Source: Kuschelorhynchus macadamiae (lineage: Eukaryota > Arthropoda > Insecta > Coleoptera > Curculionidae). Taken from it: a stretch of DNA of 64,000 nucleotides. The DNA is taken from NCBI GenBank assembly GCA_030620095.1, contig JAUTXW010000203.1, positions 356,501-420,500 on the forward strand. The letters are read 5' to 3'. Made by a program: the position numbers and the translations under genes. This document shows positions 11,960 to 22,559 of the stretch, piece after piece; the first letter of the stretch is position 1; every line of letters begins with the position of its first letter. The notes beneath the pieces were generated by a model. The model had not been told where the DNA came from, made no database searches, and was given only the letters and a program-made list of their open reading frames with translations.

Positions 11960-12125
11960 TCGTCGCCATTTTATTTCGCGATATTGGATTTTTATCAAAA
12001 TGTTACTAGGTAATTTCCATACCCAGTGCTATTCTACAGCGAAATATCACATTCTAGAGTAAGATAATTTTAAATATTATATTATTTTAATGCCATTGTA
12101 AATTTAATCTGATTGAATATTTTAG

Positions 12126-12396
12126 AACCTGGAATGCCTTTTCTCTTTGAACAAAATCAACTTGGTTCTCATTCGGCATTGCTACAGTGGAGTAGACCTA
12201 GTAGTCCCAACGGCATTTTATTAGGGTACAACCTTTATTGCAGCGAAGCTATGGACGTCGGTATTAATGAGAAATCTACTGTAAACGAATTTATCCAGGG
12301 CCCTGGCAATACCCAAGCGAAGATTACTGGCTTAAAATTAGGCCAAAAATATCAGATTGAAATTGCCGCAGTGAATTGTGCTGGAGAAGGAGAACG
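12126..12396 (+). CDS. Neuroglian-like exon C: complete FN3 domain
   Basis: Acceptor ATTTTAG ends at 12125, and donor GTAAGT begins at 12397. Joining to exon B restores 'APQTEPGMPFLF'. The exon encodes one whole FN3 module. It has the B-strand Trp in 'ALLQWSRPSSPNGILLGYNL' and the F/G strands 'GLKLGQKYQIEIAAVNCAGE'. Drosophila neuroglian's aligned domain has GSSAFMLHWKKPLYPNGKLTGY, which supports the family call strongly. The last two bases, CG, are completed by exon D to an Arg codon. This is a single-exon domain with no visible damage. Confidence 0.9.
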
Positions 12397-14921
12397 GTAA
12401 GTTGATGAACATTGTAGGGTAATGTCAAATCTTTCTTAAATCGCGTACAACCAGTAGTGGAGAACCGCATTCAAAAAGTTTTTAATGCAGTATTAGTTAT
12501 TATAACGAACCCTGTAGAAATTAGTTGTATTGCAGGAATTATTTGGTAATAAACCGTACACCTTAAATTATTAAATTCCATCGTCTTTCATGATAGGTAC
12601 GGCGATGTTCTAAAAATGTAAAGATCTGAAAGGGTATTTAAAGGAACTTGGCAAATTTTAGGAACACACGGATCTTTTTAACACCTTATTATGAGTAAAA
12701 TTAATAGAAAATAACCTACTGTCAAAAAATTTTACTAATTTACAAACTAGAACTTCAATAAATTAAAAAAAAGCAATATCGTTTATCAGATCCTTTGCAA
12801 CGATTGTAATGGCATTCATATATGAAACAAACTAGCCAACACTTGGAAAATGGATTGAAATGCCACAAATATGACATAAAGGGTACCATATCCTTGATCA
12901 TCCTTTGATAAATCACGAGATCTCCAAAAAATATACGTTTTACTCTAAACAAACTAAAATACTAAGAGAATATCATTTGAAAAAAGGGATTTTTTTCAGA
13001 TGGTTAAAATCCATAAAAACAACAATTATTTCAGATCAGTCTGGAGTATATTATGACCTCGAGGTATTTAACCGACCAGAGAAGTATCAACTCCTTCCCA
13101 AAGAAACTAAGTCCCCCAAGGTCCACGTTCTTCCTGTGAGTAATTGGTATCCTCTCGGTCTTATTTCCTTAACAGACAGACCGTGTCGTTGGCAACACTT
13201 TTCCACGACCTTCAAGATTCTCAAAATAAACCCTTCAATGGTATTCTGGAACTTGCCAATTAATAACCGCGTAGCCTTAAACATCAACTCCATTCTCAAT
13301 GAGAGTCCATAACAAGATATTATAGGAAAAAGATTTATGTTTTGCGAACAGTTTCTGAAAACGGACGAACACACTGTTACACTCTCAAGATAAGATGATA
13401 TGACTCAACTTTCAAGCATGATACAGATCAACCTCATCAATGCAATCCGTTTCAAAGCTTTCAGCAGCCTTACTAATTTAGTAGAAGGTATTGTTATTAA
13501 ACGTCCCCTCGATGTCCAAGATCACACCCAGAGCTGTGTCTTTGGAGTAGACCCCTATCTCCAGTCGACTGACTAGAATAAAGAAGAAATAGATGTTTCC
13601 GTAGGCATGCCGTCCTGTGGGCGTATTGAAATGGATGCATAGGAGTTCTAAACAGTACCCTATTCTATGTATAGGTGTCCTCCATCTTATCCATCGTTTT
13701 CAAAATAAAAATATCCTCGTAGCAAATATGACCCGGAAAACGCCACCACACCAGAATTCTACGCCATTGTTCGGGAACGTATCCCAAAGCCAGGCAGGCC
13801 CGGAAGAGGCATAGAAGTACGTTTTCTGGGGTGGTGATATACCTACTGGAAGGAAGCCTTAGTGACCTCACTCTCTTCCCTTGATCTTTAGACAAAACTC
13901 TTTGAAGTTTGGTACCTTCCGGAGGACCTTCTAGGCTTTCGCAGTAGATCCCCAAATTCGAACTAGGTATCAGTTTTTTGTACTTGCGTTGAGAAATTTT
14001 ATGTTCTTCCCGCTCAGCAGGTAATTTCGATAGCAGAAGGCTATTAAAGAGCTTGCGTGTATCCTTGTCGGCTTTTTTAAGGTCAAAGTTCCGTTAACGT
14101 GTTACCTCGATGGGTTCGCAATAGCCAGTTCTTCATAAGAGTCTATTATAGCTTCCTGTATAAACTTCCACATTTCCTACTTGCCTTACTCTGCAGCATG
14201 GCATAAGTGGCGTATCTAACTGCACTTTAAGCGTATTCATATAGTTGGCCCAAGTGGTTGTTCTCGGGTTCTGAAAGCTACAGTCATCCAATAAAGATGG
14301 CTGATCAGACACCCTCCATTCCTTAACAACCGAAACCAGTGAAAATGATCATAGAGTAAGATCGATAACCTCCCACCTTTGTGACGTAACAAATGTTTTT
14401 TTAAATCGATTGTATTATGGTACTCCAAAGACCGGCGCCCCTCGTGTTGGTGTCAGTGTTACCCCACACAGCGTTGTTGCATTTATTCCTGCAATTTCCT
14501 TTCAGCTCAGTGAGTTCGTGTTTGACAGATTTCGTACATCCAAAGATAAAGGAATTAAAAGACAAATTTCTTTTACTGTTAATTTTAATTAAGTGTAGAA
14601 GTTGATCATTCAAAGAATTTATAATTGCGGTGTGTGGCGATTTAGGTCCTGTAAGAAAACCATTTTATCCTCCATACATAATTATCCATTTTCTTTCGTT
14701 TGAAATTTGTATACATTTCTTTTTTTTTTCCTCTATTCTTTATAATAATTTCGAAATTCTGAAATAGCTGAAGATTGTATGTCATCACCATTTGTTTTGT
14801 AATATCAGTTTATAATAAAGGTGTTAGACTAGTCAGCATGTCTATGTGTACTCTTAAATTTGTATTTATTCGACATTTTTGCGTGCTTCATTGTCAAAAT
14901 ATATGTATCCTTGATTTTTAG
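12397..14921 (+). other. Intron of the neuroglian-like gene
   Basis: This 2.5-kb intron contains an antisense LINE remnant (about 13000-14430) and otherwise unassigned AT-rich DNA. At 14431-14592 a short plus-strand frame ('GAPRVGVSVTPHSVVAFIPA') is less AT-rich than its surroundings but matches nothing I recognise. Confidence 0.6.
13000..14430 (-). pseudogene. Jockey-like LINE (endonuclease/reverse transcriptase), decayed
   Basis: Reading the minus strand downward, the C-terminal edge of the endonuclease region includes 'NPRTTTWANYMNTLKVQLDT' near 14260. The linker follows with 'SKDQGKRVRSLRLPSSRYIT'. The RT fingers are 'LFRACLALGYVPEQWRRI' near 13790, and further RT blocks are 'ALGVILDIEGTF' near 13530 and 'KCCQRHGLSVKE' near 13180. 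These blocks, in this order, are typical of jockey/I-group non-LTR elements. The YADD segment reads 'GYALINW', so the catalytic aspartates are lost, and stops and frameshifts are frequent. It lies antisense to the host gene and wholly within its intron. Confidence 0.7.
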
Positions 14922-15180
14922 CAATACTTTATTTGTGGAAGTCGAACCTCATCAGCCATATCCACCATCGGTGCCATCTTTTACATATAAATTGAACTAC
15001 AATTTGACAGAAAAAAATGATTACTTCCACAGAGAGTGTACTAAGCCAAGACATCCTTATGTGCCTCAAGTCACGGTGGATATTGACCATATGGATGATG
15101 ACTTCTACACTTTTAACAACACAACTGGAAAAATTGTGACTCCAAAACCAACAACTATAGCTCCTGAAGAATTACAGCAG
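14922..15180 (+). CDS. Neuroglian-like exon D: 86-residue linker
   Basis: Acceptor GATTTTTAG ends at 14921, and donor GTATTA starts at 15181. The first base completes an Arg codon (…GEGER) and the exon ends in phase 0. It begins 'NTLFVEVEPHQPYPPSVPSF', comparable to the start of neuroglian's fifth FN3 domain (…VAPATPSFSW). It then departs from FN3 structure into an Asp/Tyr/Thr-rich stretch with two N-glycosylation sequons: NLT in 'NYNLTEKND' and NTT in 'FNNTTGK'. A Thr/Pro run follows, 'IVTPKPTTIAPEELQQ'. It looks like an extended stalk inserted into the A/B region of the last FN3 domain. The reading frame is clean. Confidence 0.8.
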
Positions 15181-15477
15181 GTATTATTTAGAATATAAGA
15201 CTGAGGTTGTTAGCAGTATTTATTAAAGCAAAATTAGAATAATCGTATCCTGGAGTCCAGTAGTTTGCTAACTATCCTATAGATTTATTATTGACTTTAG
15301 TAAAATTTGGATATTTGGTTACTAAATTACAATTTATACTCACTGAAAAATTAAAAAAAAAATTAAAAAATAATTACTACATCACAAAATATATATTATA
15401 TATTTATTGTCTTACTGTTTAACATCTCAGGTAATGTTTATTTACTGTTTTTACTAATTTGACGTCAACTGCAGAAA

Positions 15478-15776
15478 GTTAAATTTTCAAGACAGAATAT
15501 AATGGTATTTTTATTTTGCATATCTGTTAAATGTTAAATATTTCTATGATGTATCATTTTGCTTTAAAATGAAAGGTAAGGTTAGTTTACTTTTAACAAT
15601 ATTTCAAATTTTTGGTATTGAAAATTCAAAAAGTCAAATTTTCGTGACAGAATATAATGTTATTTTTATTTTGAACTTAACCTATCTGTTAAATTTTAAA
15701 TATTTTATTATTACCATTTTGCCTTAAAATGAAAGGTAAGGTTAGTTTACTTTTAACAATATTGCAAATTTTTGGG
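15478..15776. repeat. Two-copy tandem duplication, unit ~158 bp
   Basis: Both copies contain 'GACAGAATATAATG.TATTTT' and 'TAAAATGAAAGGTAAGGTTA', followed by 'GTTTACTTTTAACAATATT'. They differ by small indels and scattered substitutions, so the duplication is not very recent. Confidence 0.75.
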
Positions 15777-16079
15777 ATTTTCCATGCACGGAGTATGAAA
15801 AAATCAAAAAAAAAATTATAAAGTAAACAGTATCGTTTTAATAAGTAGAAGTTTTTGTTAAAATATTATATTTTTAGTCACTTTTCCGAACTGCACCGGA
15901 TTTTTGTCTCAAAAAACTAGTTGAGTCTGAGTGTCGTTTGCCGCTGCAGACTTTTCGGCCCTTAGACTAAAAATTGGTAAATTTCCTTTACTTGGAATTT
16001 CCCTTGTTATGAATATTTCCTTCTGTTAAGAATAGTGAAGTGACACCGAATTTAGTTCAGTACATAGTCATTTAATAGA

Positions 16080-17850
16080 ACATATATATTATCTTTTCAA
16101 AAAAATTTTTTGGGCGGCATTTTGTTTCATCATATTGGATTCCTACCAATATTTTACCAGTTTCTGCTTATGCCACTTGATTTCTGGACGTAATTTAAAA
16201 TCAATTCAATAAGTAGTTTTTACATTGACACACATCTTCATTTTGCTACGTCATGTTAAATTGGTACCAGTTTATCCCTACATCACATTTAATTTCTCTG
16301 CAAAATTTAGTGTTTTGAAAAATTTTTTGTTTTTTCAGGCCGATTTTTCAAATATTTTATTAGCCGCCGTTTTGTTTTGCTAATTTATTCATATCAAAAT
16401 GTTCATTCCTATGTTACACTTGATTTTTGTACCAAATTTAAGGAAAAAGGATAATTAGTTTTTTTAATAATAATTTTTAACATTTCACTAGATGACTGGG
16501 TCGCCATCTTGTACGGGCATATTAGATGTCGTCCCCATTTGAACATATGACCTTATGACCCTTAATTTTTGACTAAAATTTGAAGTCACTCTGTTGAGTA
16601 GTTTTTAAGCTATGCGAAGTGCCAGAAAGACCGACGGAATTAATAAGAATACTTTTTGGCATATTGGGACGCTAAAACCAAATAATATGTAAAGCCTGAG
16701 AGGGTGATTTTTTTCTCGATTATAAAATATTTTATTTGACTGCCATTTTGTACCGCCATCTTAAATTAGTACTTCAGTTTTACTAGTTAATCTCTATCCC
16801 ACATTTAGTTATGGCACACAATTTTGCCCGTTGATTTCTATATAATACTTGAAATTTTGAGATAAATTGGATAAATAGTTTTTTTGGTAATAATTTTTCA
16901 TTACTTTGTTTTGCCATATTGGATTTTTACCAAAATGTTTCCAGGTCATCACCATATGACCCTTAAATTGTGGCCAAAATTTGAAGCCCATTGGGTAAGC
17001 AATTTTTTAGTTATACCGCGAACAGACCGACGGAATTGAGAAAACATGTTTTTCGGTATCGAGGGACCCTAAAACGTAGAAATCTGAAAAAATCTTGGAG
17101 GGCAATTTTTCTCACGATTACAATACTTTTGTTTTACGAGGAAAGTATAAATTATGTAGCCGCCATTTTGTTTCGCCATCTTGAATCCGTACCACAACTT
17201 TAATAGTTTATCTCTATATCACATATTAATAATGCGTGCACATAATTTGAAATTAGAAGTAGACCTTTTCAGGCCGATTATTTAAATATTTTATTAGGCC
17301 GCCATTTGGTTTTGCTATCTTATATTCATACCAAAATCTTAATAGTTTATTCCTGTGTAACACTTGATTTTTGTGCAAAATTTTAGTAAATTGGATTAGC
17401 TTTTTAAGTAATAATTTTTTTAACATTTCAGTAGGCCGCCATCTTCTTCCGGCATATAGCATTATTACCAAAATTATACCAGGTTATTCCCATATGACCC
17501 TTAACTTTTGACGAGAATTTGAAGTCAATTTAATGAGTAGTTTTTAAGTTATGCCGCGAACTGACAGACAGACACACAAACCGACAGACAGACCGACGGA
17601 ATTGATAAAATATATTTTTTGTCATCTAAAGACGCTAAAACCTGAGAGGGTAATTTCATTCACGATTACAAATATATTATTTGGCGTCCATTTTGTTCCG
17701 CCATCTTGATTTAGTACCACAGTTTTACTAGTTCATCTCTATACCACTATTAGTTATGGCACACAATTTGAAATCGGTCCGTTAAGTAGTTTTTCTGGCT
17801 CAATTTTTAAATATTTTATTAAGCCGCCATTTTGTTCATACATTCTCTTT
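16080..17850 (+). repeat. Long array of the ~138-bp repeat family
   Basis: 'GCCGCCATTTTGTTTCGCCA'-type blocks recur at about 17160, 17300, 17436, 17683 and 17823. Typical spacing is about 138 bp, with a longer unit where the 'GACAGACAGACCGACGGAATT' segment is inserted. Terminal blocks 'CACGATTACAATACTTTTGT' and 'TTTACGAGGAAAGTA' occur near 17120. The array is intronic, between exons D and E. Confidence 0.75.
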
Positions 17851-17898
17851 TTGTTGCCAAAAATATGTGAATATATGTCCAAATTCTATTTTTTCCAG

Positions 17899-18174
17899 GT
17901 AACTGCTGAAGATCCGTGTTTCGTAAAAACACTTATAAAATGGATACCAGACGTAGTTCACAATCCTGGTGAACATTTTTTCGTAAAATACAGAATAAAA
18001 GGAGATTCCGACTGGATAGAGACTTTACCCGAACAATCTGAAGACTTCATTATTTTAAATGATTTTAACGCTTGCAGAAGTTACGAAATCCTTGTAGTAG
18101 CCGTTGACGGAGAATTTAGGACAGAAAGCGAGATCCAGGAGACACCAGCTATTTTGTTTATGAGGCGTTATTAG
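17899..18174 (+). CDS. Neuroglian-like terminal exon E: last FN3 domain and stop
   Basis: Acceptor TTTTTTCCAG ends at 17898. The exon is 91 codons plus TAG at 18172-18174, in phase 0 with exon D. 'TLIKWIPDVVHNPGEHFFVK', 'YRIKGDSDWIE' and 'CRSYEILVVAVDGEFRTES' align with neuroglian's fifth FN3 domain (INWLP....GTHFF...RIKG, AYEFRVVSVDGHFNTES). In neuroglian this domain is followed by a transmembrane helix and a cytoplasmic ankyrin-binding tail. Here the protein ends 'ILFMRRY' with no hydrophobic helix. Either this is a secreted paralogue, or the exon is an alternative 3' end of a longer gene. Joined, the five exons give 366 residues without a stop. Confidence 0.87.
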   Translation, partial: VTAEDPCFVKTLIKWIPDVVHNPGEHFFVKYRIKGDSDWIETLPEQSEDFIILNDFNACRSYEILVVAVDGEFRTESEIQETPAILFMRRY

Positions 18175-18213
18175 ATTATATTATAATTTTAAATAGATCT
18201 TTTTATTTTCTCA

Positions 18214-18238
18214 AATAAAATTATTTTCGTAAAATAAA
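18214..18238 (+). terminator. Poly(A) signals of the neuroglian-like gene
   Basis: Two AATAAA hexamers at 18214-18219 and 18233-18238, 40 and 59 bp after the TAG, support exon E as a true 3' end. Confidence 0.7.
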
Positions 18239-18289
18239 ATTATTGTTGGTTTATATTATTTAATTATGGCTTCCCTCAAAATGTTTTCC

Positions 18290-18610
18290 AGATGATAAAA
18301 CATACTTCCAAGTTCTCTCATAATTTGTTAAAACCTGCTTTAATTGTAGCTCCGGATGGATACACATTAGAAGTCCACGTATTTAGTAGAGGTAATGACG
18401 CAGAAATGTTGACTCACGAATACAATCACGATCTAGGTATCCTAAGCCATTGGTTCTAGGATGATGACATTTTAATTTTGGAATTCGGAAAGTTAAAATG
18501 CCTCCTCAACTCGGAAACAGACCTCAGTTAACCACCGAAGAAGCAAATTCCTCAAGACTTATTACCAAAACAAGATGTCATTCACCTTGGTGCATATATA
18601 AGCTGGTGTA
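18290..18610 (+). pseudogene. Harbinger/ISL2EU-like DDE transposase remnant
   Basis: The translation reads 'KPALIVAPDGYTLEVHVFSR', 'GNDAEMLTHEYNHDL', 'DDDILILE', 'MPPQLGNRPQLTTEEANSSR' and 'LITKTR'. These are the DDE_Tnp_4 blocks found in ISL2EU/Harbinger-type elements of insects and other animals (…GNRPQLTTEEAN.SRLITKTRW). There is a stop at the W of 'SHWF' and several frameshifts. Only the C-terminal catalytic half is visible. It lies directly downstream of the neuroglian-like poly(A) signals. Confidence 0.65.
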
Positions 18611-20850
18611 CTAAATAACAATTACCCTCCCACTGTACAAATGGAAAAACGCCAATAAAGAATTATCTAGGCAAATGATATAAAAGTTTAGATAACCCAA
18701 TCTCACTTAAGAGCGAGTGCAAAATAAAAGAAATCCCAAATTTTCCCATTTTAAATCTTGAATATCTATGCGTCATGTCATTTAAAGTATTTCAACTAAA
18801 AATGTCACCATCTTATGTTCACGATAACAACTATGAATTTGGTAACTGATGCCTCGTATACGACAGCTGATTATCTTTTATGGATTCCAATCAAATCACG
18901 ACACAGAAACGCAATTAAATTCCAATTATACATCTGTTGCCATCAAGAACATAACATTATTTCTGGATATTATTGAACCTGTAATCCGGTGCCCGAACTG
19001 TTGGAATGTGCTGCCAAGTTGTCAGTGTTTCATGGTTTTTGGGATTTTTAAGACATCAACGAAATGTATATTACCCATACACTGACATATTAAAAAATGT
19101 GATTGATGCTGCGGAACGAAATCAGCTTTCAGCAGTATCAATTAGATATCGAATAAAATTCCTAAGGTATATAAGTATTTATTAAGTAACATAAGGCCAT
19201 TAATCAGTTTTATCAGCTATGTCTATGTATATGTATTTAGGTAATTATTTCATGAACCAGGTAATTAATATTTAGTACTATTTTTTTAATAAATAGTTTA
19301 CTCATTTTGTACCTTAAATGGTTTTTTTGTTAAAAAGGAACAAAACATTTATTAGGTATCGTAGATATCTGGCCCAAGACCCTGTACCTGGAAAACATGT
19401 TGATCCCATTAAGCCTTTAAATTAGAATGACTATAACTATAACATATTGAAATTAACCGACAAAACATTTTACGTGTGTAAATGTACATTGTTTTCTTAA
19501 TCTCGAAAACTACCCAAAGGATCTCATCGGGGTCACGGACACTGTTCTTCAGAATCATGAGAACTACAATGTATAAAAAATTACGAAAATTAATCGAGAG
19601 CCACTTTTCATATAAAAGTGGGCCTAGTCCTTTTTGCAATTCACTATAATCCTTTTTTTATCTAACGATTCAAAATTTAACTCACCACTTACTTGATTAG
19701 AGCGTTCTTTAAAGTAAAATGTTGAAATTTTAAGATAAAAAAAAGCCCATATTTTTTGAGTTGAGGTCAACATAATTTTAAGCAAAACATAAGGCGAAGC
19801 AAAAAATTTAAATGCCCCAAGGGAATCAATATTTCAAAATAAGAATAATAACACAAAAATTCTTTAAGAACAACGGCCATTTATTATAGCTGCAGACAGC
19901 TTGATAACGTTTCTTAATACTATAATGGACTTATCTTTTTATTTGGTGGAGACTACTAACAAGAAAACAGGTTAAAGCCAAAGGGCAAAACGGAAATAAC
20001 CTGTCAAATTTAATTTTGTTTTATTTTCGATAAATTCTCGTTACAACTAAGATATATGTAATATGTACGACCGTATAAAAAAAAGTAAATGTAAGTAAAA
20101 TACTGTTATCTTTCAGACAGGATGTCAACAGAGTTAAAAAGCAAAATATATTGCTCACTTTCCGCAGTATACCTTGGAAAATTAGTTCAAACATAAAATA
20201 AATAAATTTGATTAGATACAAGCTAATGGACTAAGACTAAAGCAAGAATAATAATTATTATTAATAACAGAGAGAGCATGAAAAGTGTAATTTTTTAAAG
20301 CGAGTAAAAATAATTCACTAAAGGGCAAAAAAAGTGGTTACAAAAATATTTATTCCAGCTAAAAATTATTATAGACGTTTGTAGAGATCTAAACTTGCTG
20401 GCATGTTTTTTCTTTAAAAGTTCAAAATCTTTTCTGAATTGAACCGTCACAATATTTTATAAGATTGCGTGGATTTCTCAACCCTTTCTTTAAATTTTGT
20501 TCTTTGAATCACCTTTTTTTTCTCATCTCTGAGAGTTGTTGTGGAGTTTTTTGAAAAACTCGTTGCTACGAAATGTTATTTGATGTGCAGCGTGTTACTT
20601 GCTTCTAGAGATCGGTTGTAAAGAACTATGTTTTCGTGAATTTCCGGACCTAACTCTCGAGGTTTCGTGACCAGCTGCTCTTTGCGGTGAAAATATATTA
20701 TGGGTGATATAATTCGTATTACGACAACTCAAAAAAAAAGACCTAACCTTGGCTTACCAAAAAGGCAGTCACACGATTATATCAAAACGAGAGCGTAGTT
20801 ACCGCCGATCTCTAACCGCAAATCATCCAAGTAGCTCTAGTTTTGTAAAA
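18611..20850. other. Intergenic, no gene seen
   Basis: No family motifs were recognised. The 78-codon plus frame at 18849-19085 ends in a Cys-containing stretch ('PNCWNVLPSCQCF') but has no identifiable domain. Confidence 0.4.
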
Positions 20851-20995
20851 AATGCATAATTCTGAAGAAGTGGTCGCTAGACTGGTAGTTCTAGGTAAAG
20901 AGGGCTTCACAAAAAATATGCAGCTGAGTGGATCAGAGAACCATTTAAAACACTGCAGAACCATTCATAGGCTTCATGATAAGTAGCAACATAAA
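20851..20995 (+). pseudogene. Mariner-like transposase N-terminal fragment
   Basis: 'MHNSEEVVARLVVLGKEGFT', then 'HCRTIHRLHDK', resembles the first helix-turn-helix of insect mariner/Tc transposases (…EEV.R.V.L..EG...). One frameshift and a premature stop are present, and no catalytic domain follows. The assignment is weak because the segment is short. Confidence 0.35.
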
Positions 20996-22062
20996 AAGGA
21001 GATTTGTTGATACACTACTGTTTGAATTTTAGGTTGGACTAGACGATCAATTTTTTTGGAAGAGCCTTTTGTGTACTTTTGCCATTTCCTACATCTTATC
21101 TTTGAAGAATTATAGCTAAATCAGATAAATATAGAAAGAAAAGTCAGAATGTCAATTTTCTTTTTAAAATATTCTTATGAAAAGCTCTGCTCGGTAGGAT
21201 AAGCTAAAAGAAACCACAAATTTGTTTGTTGTTTAATTATCAATTCAATTGTCCAGTATATTGTGTTAAATGAATTTTTCTATCTACCTATAATTAATAT
21301 TTAATTTTTTTCAGAATATATTTAAAGTATTTCTTATTTATTTTTTTGGTTTACCTAAATATTTTTTTCATTCTTTTCTTTACCTCCTCCCTGTCGATAT
21401 TGCGCTGTCGCTGTGTCCTAACACCATCACTTATTTTATAAGAATAGACTGGGTGATGGCTTAGTATGTTCACAGGAGGATTTACAAGGAGAGCTCCTAT
21501 GTGCTGAAATGTTTGTGACCCACCTCCACCATTGCAAAATTCAAAAATAATACTTTTTATAAATAAATAATTTTTACATTACGCTATCAAATTAAAGGAA
21601 AGCGGAAATAACCTAATGAAAACTAGAGCAAAATAACTCCATAATCATTAGGGAAAAAGCCAGATAACATGGTACATAGTGAATGCACAATGTGCGCAGC
21701 TCACAAACTGGAGATAGCATCAGGCAAAAAAATTTAAAAAAAAGTACAATTAGGATAGGCAAATAATGCAGAAATGTGTACTGGCTTCTGGTCTTTGAGT
21801 GCAGCATCCTTTCGAGGAATGTGCTTCCAGTTTTTAAAACAAAGGTTGTAGAATAGCCACATAATTATGTTGACCCAAACATTATCCACATAGTAAGACA
21901 TCCAAGGAACTTCTAAAATGCTAGATCATCAAGTGGCTATAAGAAAATCCATCCGCATACTACACAAGGAAGTTCAGTATTATAAGAACTTCAAGTACAA
22001 GTATATTTGAATAATCAAAACATTTTAAGAATAGAAATTTCTTTTTTCTTAATAGTACTTAC
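20996..22062. other. No gene seen; flanks the LDLa-gene exon
   Basis: If the minus-strand LDLa gene extends downstream, this is intron or 3' region. I saw no transmembrane-encoding exon in it. Confidence 0.4.
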
Positions 22063-22193
22063 CAGTTCTTCTCTACCATACTGCTGTACAGCTGCTTGCG
22101 ATTGATGGATAAGTGGCTGAAGTACCTTTTTAGGTGTTGGTGAAGGGGTAGGTTGAATGGCGGCACTAGCTACTGCTTCTGGTGCTGGGCAAC
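22063..22193 (-). CDS. LDLa-containing membrane or secreted protein, stalk exon
   Basis: On the minus strand an acceptor (TTTTAAG) precedes 22193 and a strong donor (G|GTAAGTAC) follows 22063. The first two bases complete a Gly codon from the exon at 27666-27785. The result is '..HELGCPAPEAVASAAIQP', followed by 'TPSPTPKKVLQPLIHQ' and 'AAVQQYGREEL', ending in phase 0. The new Cys supplies the sixth cysteine of the LDLa module. The rest is a Pro/Thr/Gln-rich juxtamembrane-type stalk. The overall layout (one LDLa, then a stalk) resembles insect LRP11-like proteins. That name is an inference; no downstream exon was found. Confidence 0.75.
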
Positions 22194-22559
22194 CTTAAAA
22201 TAATGAAGAATTTTTTTTAGTTATGAAGAGATTTTTACCTGATCGTGTTAGTTCACAGAGTATTTAGAAACCTACAGAGGCCCGTTATTAAGACTATGTT
22301 TTATTCATACAATCACGAAATTTTCCGATATTTCTAATCCAGAAATATTCAAAAGGCAAAGTGGATTGTTTCGGTATGCGATTTCTTATATTCTTCTTGT
22401 GTGCTTTGATTGTGAAGTTACATTGTAGTATTAGCCAGAGTATTTGTTTTTGTGAATTCATGTTGTGCCTTTGCCCTACATGGGGCTCGCTAGTCTATGG
22501 CGACCTGATGAGTTCTAAAATGAGTTAAATCGCGATCTTCGTCTAAGTAAAATAGATTA

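Larger units (their letters stand above)
8979..12125 (+). other. Intron of the neuroglian-like gene, filled with repeats
   Basis: This 3.1-kb intron holds an (AT)n microsatellite (about 9822-9871), a hAT-type terminus (10633), a 14-bp-stem hairpin (10811-10842), partial 138-bp-family units (about 10850-11060 and 11680-12010) and a foldback pair (11116-11959). At 10003-10050 the sequence 'CTTCGTTTCGGCAGAAGACTTC' resembles the end sequences of Penelope-like elements. No further exon was seen. Confidence 0.6.
15181..17898 (+). other. Intron of the neuroglian-like gene
   Basis: The intron contains a 2-copy tandem repeat (15478-15776) and a long array of the 138-bp family (16080-17850). No exon-like sequence was seen. 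Confidence 0.6.

Noticed and set aside
14401..14613. Three overlapping 60-70-codon frames on both strands
   Set aside because: No family is recognised; they overlap each other and lie in the neuroglian-like intron beside a dead LINE.
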